A stretch of 8,840 bases of DNA from CAZRIE01 sp964600075 (GTDB taxonomy: Bacteria > Bacteroidota > Bacteroidia > Flavobacteriales > Flavobacteriaceae), in the NCBI GenBank assembly GCA_964600075.1, contig CAZRIE010000147.1:1-8840 (forward strand), in the 5' to 3' direction. Made by a program: the position numbers and the translations under genes. A model generated the notes under the pieces. The model had not been told where the DNA came from. It was given only the letters and a program-made list of their open reading frames with translations, and did no database searches. This document shows positions 5,860 to 8,840 of the stretch, one piece after another. Every line of letters starts with the position of its first letter. Position 1 is the first letter of the stretch.

Positions 5860-7473
5860 ATGAAAAAACCAGTTGTAATAGCACAAATTAAGTCATTAGA
5901 AAACAAAAAACCCGCCCATGCGCTGGTCAACGGTCTCGATTTGGTCATAGTCAAGTTTGACGATGACATTTCAGTACTGTACGGAAGATGTTTGCATCGC
6001 GGAGCATTAATGGCAGACGGCAGTATAGATGGCCATAATCTTATTTGTGGCGTTCACGGTTGGGATTATCGCTATGATACTGGGGTTTCCGAATACAATA
6101 ACAATGAAGTACTTCATAAATTCACTACTAAGGTTGAAGAAGGCGAGCTATTTGTTGATGCCATAGAAATTGAGGCCTATTTAGAAAAGCATGCACAACC
6201 TTTTAATCGAGATGAATATTTAGGTGCCTATGCAGATACGCATCCTGAGGCTACTGAGCCGTATACAGTTTATATCAAAGAATTGGCTCAAAACGGATTA
6301 AAAAACCTTGGTCATCATGGTTTTTCTTCTTCTATGGGTGTAGATAGAAATACGCTGCCGAAATGGAGTGATATACAATTTTTGCCTGCCCAATTGGCGA
6401 GTCGCCCTTTGCTAGATGAAGATAAGGTAGCCACTAAAGTAGTTATTGGGCCTAATGCTAAAAAGCCTTTGGAACTCGATATCCCCTTGTTTGTTAGCGA
6501 TATGAGTTTTGGTGCTTTATCACGAGAAGCTAAAATTGCTTTATCTAAAGGCGCTGAGCTAGCTGGAACAGGAATTTGTTCTGGCGAAGGCGGAATGCTT
6601 CCTCAAGAACAAGAGAATAATAGCAGGTATTTTTATGAACTTGCCTCTGCACAATTTGGTTTTTCATGGGATAAATTAGATAAAGTACAAGCCTTTCATT
6701 TTAAAGGCGGCCAGGGCGCAAAAACAGGAACTGGCGGTCATTTACCAGGGGCTAAAGTAAGTAAAGAAATTGCTGAAGTAAGAGGCTTAAAACAAGGAGA
6801 AACGGCAATATCACCAGCAACCTTTCCAGATTTTCACGGAGTAGATGATTTCAAGGCATTTGCTGCGAAAGTAAGAGAGCGTACTGGCGGAATTCCCATA
6901 GGTTTTAAAATAGCAGCCAGCCATGTGGAAAAAGACATACAATTTGCGTTAGATGTCGGGGTAGATTACATTGTTTTGGACGGTCGTGGCGGTGGAACTG
7001 GTTCTGCACCTACCATTTTACGAGATAATATCAATGTGCCCACAATACCAGCATTGGCAAGAGCCCGTAAATATTTAGATAAAGTGGGCGCAACTGAGGT
7101 AAGCCTTATTATTACAGGAGGACTTCGTATCGCAGAAGATTTCGGTAAAGCATTAATGTTAGGTGCCGATGCCATTGCTGTATCTAATTCTGCCTTGCAA
7201 GCTATCGGTTGTTTAGGAATGCGTGCCTGCGGAAGTAACAATTGCCCCGTGGGAATAGCTACTCAAAAAGAGTCTTTACGAAGTAGACTTATTATCGATT
7301 CATCTGCCAAGCAATTGCACAATTATTTTGACGCTACGAACAACCTTATCAAAGTAATCGCCAGAGCATGCGGGCACGATGATATTTCAAAATTCAATTT
7401 TGACGATCTATCAACCTTTAATCATGATATGCATCGATTAACGGGAATTAATTATGCAGGAACGAATGCCTAA
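5860..7473 (+). CDS. Rieske [2Fe-2S] domain fused to a glutamate-synthase-like FMN oxidoreductase
   Basis: A 537-residue cytoplasmic protein in two parts. Residues 1-110 are a Rieske ferredoxin domain with C44-x-H46 and C63-x2-H66 (CLHRGALMADG and CGVHGWDY), a textbook 2Cys-2His cluster. Residues about 150-520 are the FMN-binding synthase domain of glutamate synthase: DMSFGALS (214-221), GEGGM (242-246), QGAKTGTGGHLPG (285-297), DGRGGGTGSAP (374-384), and C451-x5-C457-x4-C462 in CGSNNCPVGIATQ for the 3Fe-4S cluster. The N-terminal glutaminase and C-terminal GXGXG domains of GltB are absent, so it cannot itself hydrolyse glutamine. A likely electron path is Rieske, 3Fe-4S, FMN. The substrate is unknown: amination of a keto-acid with ammonia from another source, or another flavin reduction. 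No Shine-Dalgarno is seen before ATG 5860. It leads an apparent operon, with the next gene 11 bases downstream. Confidence 0.9.
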   Translation: MKKPVVIAQIKSLENKKPAHALVNGLDLVIVKFDDDISVLYGRCLHRGALMADGSIDGHNLICGVHGWDYRYDTGVSEYNNNEVLHKFTTKVEEGELFVDAIEIEAYLEKHAQPFNRDEYLGAYADTHPEATEPYTVYIKELAQNGLKNLGHHGFSSSMGVDRNTLPKWSDIQFLPAQLASRPLLDEDKVATKVVIGPNAKKPLELDIPLFVSDMSFGALSREAKIALSKGAELAGTGICSGEGGMLPQEQENNSRYFYELASAQFGFSWDKLDKVQAFHFKGGQGAKTGTGGHLPGAKVSKEIAEVRGLKQGETAISPATFPDFHGVDDFKAFAAKVRERTGGIPIGFKIAASHVEKDIQFALDVGVDYIVLDGRGGGTGSAPTILRDNINVPTIPALARARKYLDKVGATEVSLIITGGLRIAEDFGKALMLGADAIAVSNSALQAIGCLGMRACGSNNCPVGIATQKESLRSRLIIDSSAKQLHNYFDATNNLIKVIARACGHDDISKFNFDDLSTFNHDMHRLTGINYAGTNA

Positions 7474-7484
7474 AATAGTAAAAA

Positions 7485-8228
7485 ATGGAAAAAATGATGC
7501 ATCTGGCTGCCCAATATTTGGCAGCTGCAGGAATCAGCTTTGTAGAAAAAAAAGACGATGATAGCCATACCAATCTAGGATTTTCAGTTGGAACAGGAAG
7601 AATGGAGACCCATCCGCTATCGTCAAACGGAGATGTGCTTTCTCTTGATTATAAAAACTTCACCTTGAATTGGGGTTCACAAAATAACAATACCTCTTTT
7701 CGTTTAGATGGAGCTACACATGAAAAAACCTTGGAGTGGCTAAAGGAAGTCTCAGAGACCTTTTTAAAGAAAACATATAGTTATGAATTTCATTACGACC
7801 TTCCTTACGAAATAGATGATGATTTTATGTTTAAGCTACTTGATTCTGGCAAATTAAATGAGTTAGTTCATTTGAGGATTCTAACACAATTGACATTGGA
7901 AAAGGTCCTCAAAGACAATGATTTAACTTCAGACATACGCGTTTGGCCACATCATTTTGATAGTGGAGCTTATGCAAGTTTGGATAAAGACATAGCAATA
8001 GGCTTTGGACTTGCCGTACCCGATACCATGTGCGCCGAGCATTATTTTTACATCAGTGGATATAAAGGGCATGATGCCCTGAATACGGATGGTCTTTCAG
8101 CACTTTCGACTGGTGAATGGAAAAATGATGGTTTTAAAGGTGCTATACTTCCTGCCGCCGAGGCAAAGGAATTAGAAGCGCTATTGTTTTTTAATGAGGC
8201 CATTGAAAATTATAAAACGGCAACCTAA
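7485..8228 (+). CDS. Conserved-looking protein of unknown function with WPHHFD motif
   Basis: A 247-residue soluble protein with no signal peptide or membrane segment. The most distinctive stretch is RVWPHHFDSGAY (residues 152-163), with two His and an Asp that could bind a metal or be catalytic. It is followed by IGFGLAVPD, EHYFYISGY and WKNDGFKGAILP. An acidic, helical region lies at about 85-145. The WPHHFD signature recalls the uncharacterised DUF5996 group, but I hold that only weakly. ATG 7485 is chosen as the first in-frame start, 11 bases after the previous stop; ATGs at 7494 and 7497 are alternatives, and none has a clear Shine-Dalgarno. Its stop overlaps the next start (TAATG), so it is probably translated together with the YjeF-N gene and may be a partner or accessory of the Rieske-synthase enzyme. 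Confidence 0.85.
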   Translation: MEKMMHLAAQYLAAAGISFVEKKDDDSHTNLGFSVGTGRMETHPLSSNGDVLSLDYKNFTLNWGSQNNNTSFRLDGATHEKTLEWLKEVSETFLKKTYSYEFHYDLPYEIDDDFMFKLLDSGKLNELVHLRILTQLTLEKVLKDNDLTSDIRVWPHHFDSGAYASLDKDIAIGFGLAVPDTMCAEHYFYISGYKGHDALNTDGLSALSTGEWKNDGFKGAILPAAEAKELEALLFFNEAIENYKTAT

Positions 8229-8840
8229 TGGCAACCCTAGCACTTTCCTTGGAATCATTTAAAAAAATGGACTATCTAGCCGTTGAAAAATACGGATTGC
8301 CCATTGAATTAATGATGGAAAATGCGGGACTACAATTGGCGCGATTAACGGCCTTAAAGGCAACTAAAACTTCTAAAATCACTATCGGTGTTGGAAATGG
8401 CAATAATGGCGGTGGTGGCTTGGTAGCTGCCAGAAGATTGGCCGCTTGGGGTTTTGATGTGTACATAGATTTGGCGGTAGATATAACAAAAGAGCTACCA
8501 AAGGCACAATTAAGACGTGCATTTCTATTTGGTGTAACCGAAGGATTACCATTGCAAACTGATGTATGGATTGACGCCTATCTTGGTTTTTCACAACGAC
8601 TGCCGTTATCCGATGTCTTTCTAGAAAAAATTGCCTTGGCAAATGCTTCTGACGCACATAGGATTTCTTTGGATATCCCGATAGGAATTTCGGAAGATAC
8701 CAGCCAACCGATGTTCAAGGCACATCAAATTGTGACCTTAGCCGCTCCCAAAAAGATATTGGAAGTACGCTCAACACAAACGGATATTTTCATTGCAGAC
8801 ATCGGAATTCCTAACGCTGTTTATGCAGCATTTGACATTG
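8228..8840 (+). CDS. YjeF-N domain protein, NAD(P)H-hydrate epimerase-like, variant signature (3' end cut)
   Basis: 204 codons are visible, open to the window edge. Single-domain members are usually about 215-235 residues, so most is present. Family marks are MDYLAVEKYGLPIELMMENAG (14-34), the nucleotide loop GVGNGNNGGGGLVAARRL (54-71), WIDAYLGF (114-121), SLDIPIG (147-153), VTLAAPKK and IADIGIP near the end. The family repairs damaged NADHX/NADPHX by epimerising the R and S forms so that a dehydratase can act. Two signature positions differ from the usual NNGGDG and DxPSG: here NNGGGG (59-64) and DIPIG (149-153). The role may thus be a specialised or altered one; I recall related members with GGGG, so this may be a subfamily trait. 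No ADP-dependent dehydratase (C-terminal YjeF) is visible. The ATG overlaps the previous stop by one base, implying translational coupling. Confidence 0.87.
   Translation, partial: MATLALSLESFKKMDYLAVEKYGLPIELMMENAGLQLARLTALKATKTSKITIGVGNGNNGGGGLVAARRLAAWGFDVYIDLAVDITKELPKAQLRRAFLFGVTEGLPLQTDVWIDAYLGFSQRLPLSDVFLEKIALANASDAHRISLDIPIGISEDTSQPMFKAHQIVTLAAPKKILEVRSTQTDIFIADIGIPNAVYAAFDI

Noticed and set aside
5860..6200. Rieske domain as the start of a ring-hydroxylating dioxygenase
   Set aside because: The remainder of the protein is a glutamate-synthase-type FMN domain, with no mononuclear iron catalytic domain.
6966..7241. 91-codon - strand frame over the glutamate-synthase domain
   Set aside because: Opposite invariant FMN-site motifs; no independent support.
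8272..8657. - strand frames (8272-8466 and 8382-8657) over the YjeF-N gene
   Set aside because: Proline-rich complement of Gly-rich codons; the + strand frame has clear family motifs.
1..8840. CRISPR array, tRNA/rRNA genes, transposases, phage genes or classical toxin-antitoxin pairs
   Set aside because: No regularly spaced repeats, cloverleaf or rRNA-like sequence, or recognisable mobile-element or toxin proteins were found on either strand.

Overview
The window looks like a chromosomal segment of a member of the Bacteroidota, most probably a marine Flavobacteriaceae. This is judged from A/T-rich coding sequence with A-rich start regions that mostly lack Shine-Dalgarno motifs, and from protein types typical of that group: a metallophosphoesterase-like/Omp85-like barrel fusion of about 1170 residues, and a Crp/Fnr regulator without the usual cAMP contacts. 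Genus-level assignment is not possible by eye. All supported genes lie on the + strand.

Left part (1-789): the C-terminal two thirds of a decayed luciferase-like flavin-dependent monooxygenase. It reads well through the family's conserved motifs but carries in-frame stops at 369-371 and 678-680, probably a third at 6-8, and a one-base insertion in a run of seven C at 694-700. A 213-base gap with a weak inverted repeat separates it from a Crp/Fnr-family regulator (1003-1704, TTG start). The regulator is followed 5 bases later by an 89-residue protein with two CPxC knuckles (1710-1979). A strong AGGAGG inside the 3' end of the regulator gene serves an overlapping 27-codon frame better than the annotated start.

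Centre (2118-5639): a large outer-membrane protein with a signal peptide, a calcineurin-like phosphoesterase domain whose metal-binding motifs are nearly all substituted, a middle domain with motifs reminiscent of HipA/Fam20C-type kinases (DRH and RDRDQAF), and a C-terminal Omp85-like beta-barrel with the SLRGF motif. It reads as a pseudo-phosphatase joined to a possibly active kinase-like domain and a barrel. It is followed by a G+C-richer 160-base stretch that is open in one frame (53 codons) and holds a long imperfect inverted repeat.

Right part (5860-8840): a tight three-gene run. It holds a Rieske [2Fe-2S] domain fused to a stand-alone glutamate-synthase-like FMN/3Fe-4S domain, an unrecognised 247-residue protein with a WPHHFD motif, and a YjeF-N (NAD(P)HX epimerase-like) protein whose usual GGDG signature is GGGG, cut by the window end. 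Gaps are 11 bases and then a one-base TAATG overlap, so co-transcription is likely. The combination suggests a redox enzyme with a dedicated partner and a nucleotide-repair-like accessory, but the substrate cannot be read from the sequence.

The best candidates for something undescribed are the pseudo-phosphatase/kinase-like/barrel fusion and the Rieske-GltS/WPHHFD/YjeF-N gene set. I see no CRISPR array, tRNA, rRNA, transposase or phage gene.
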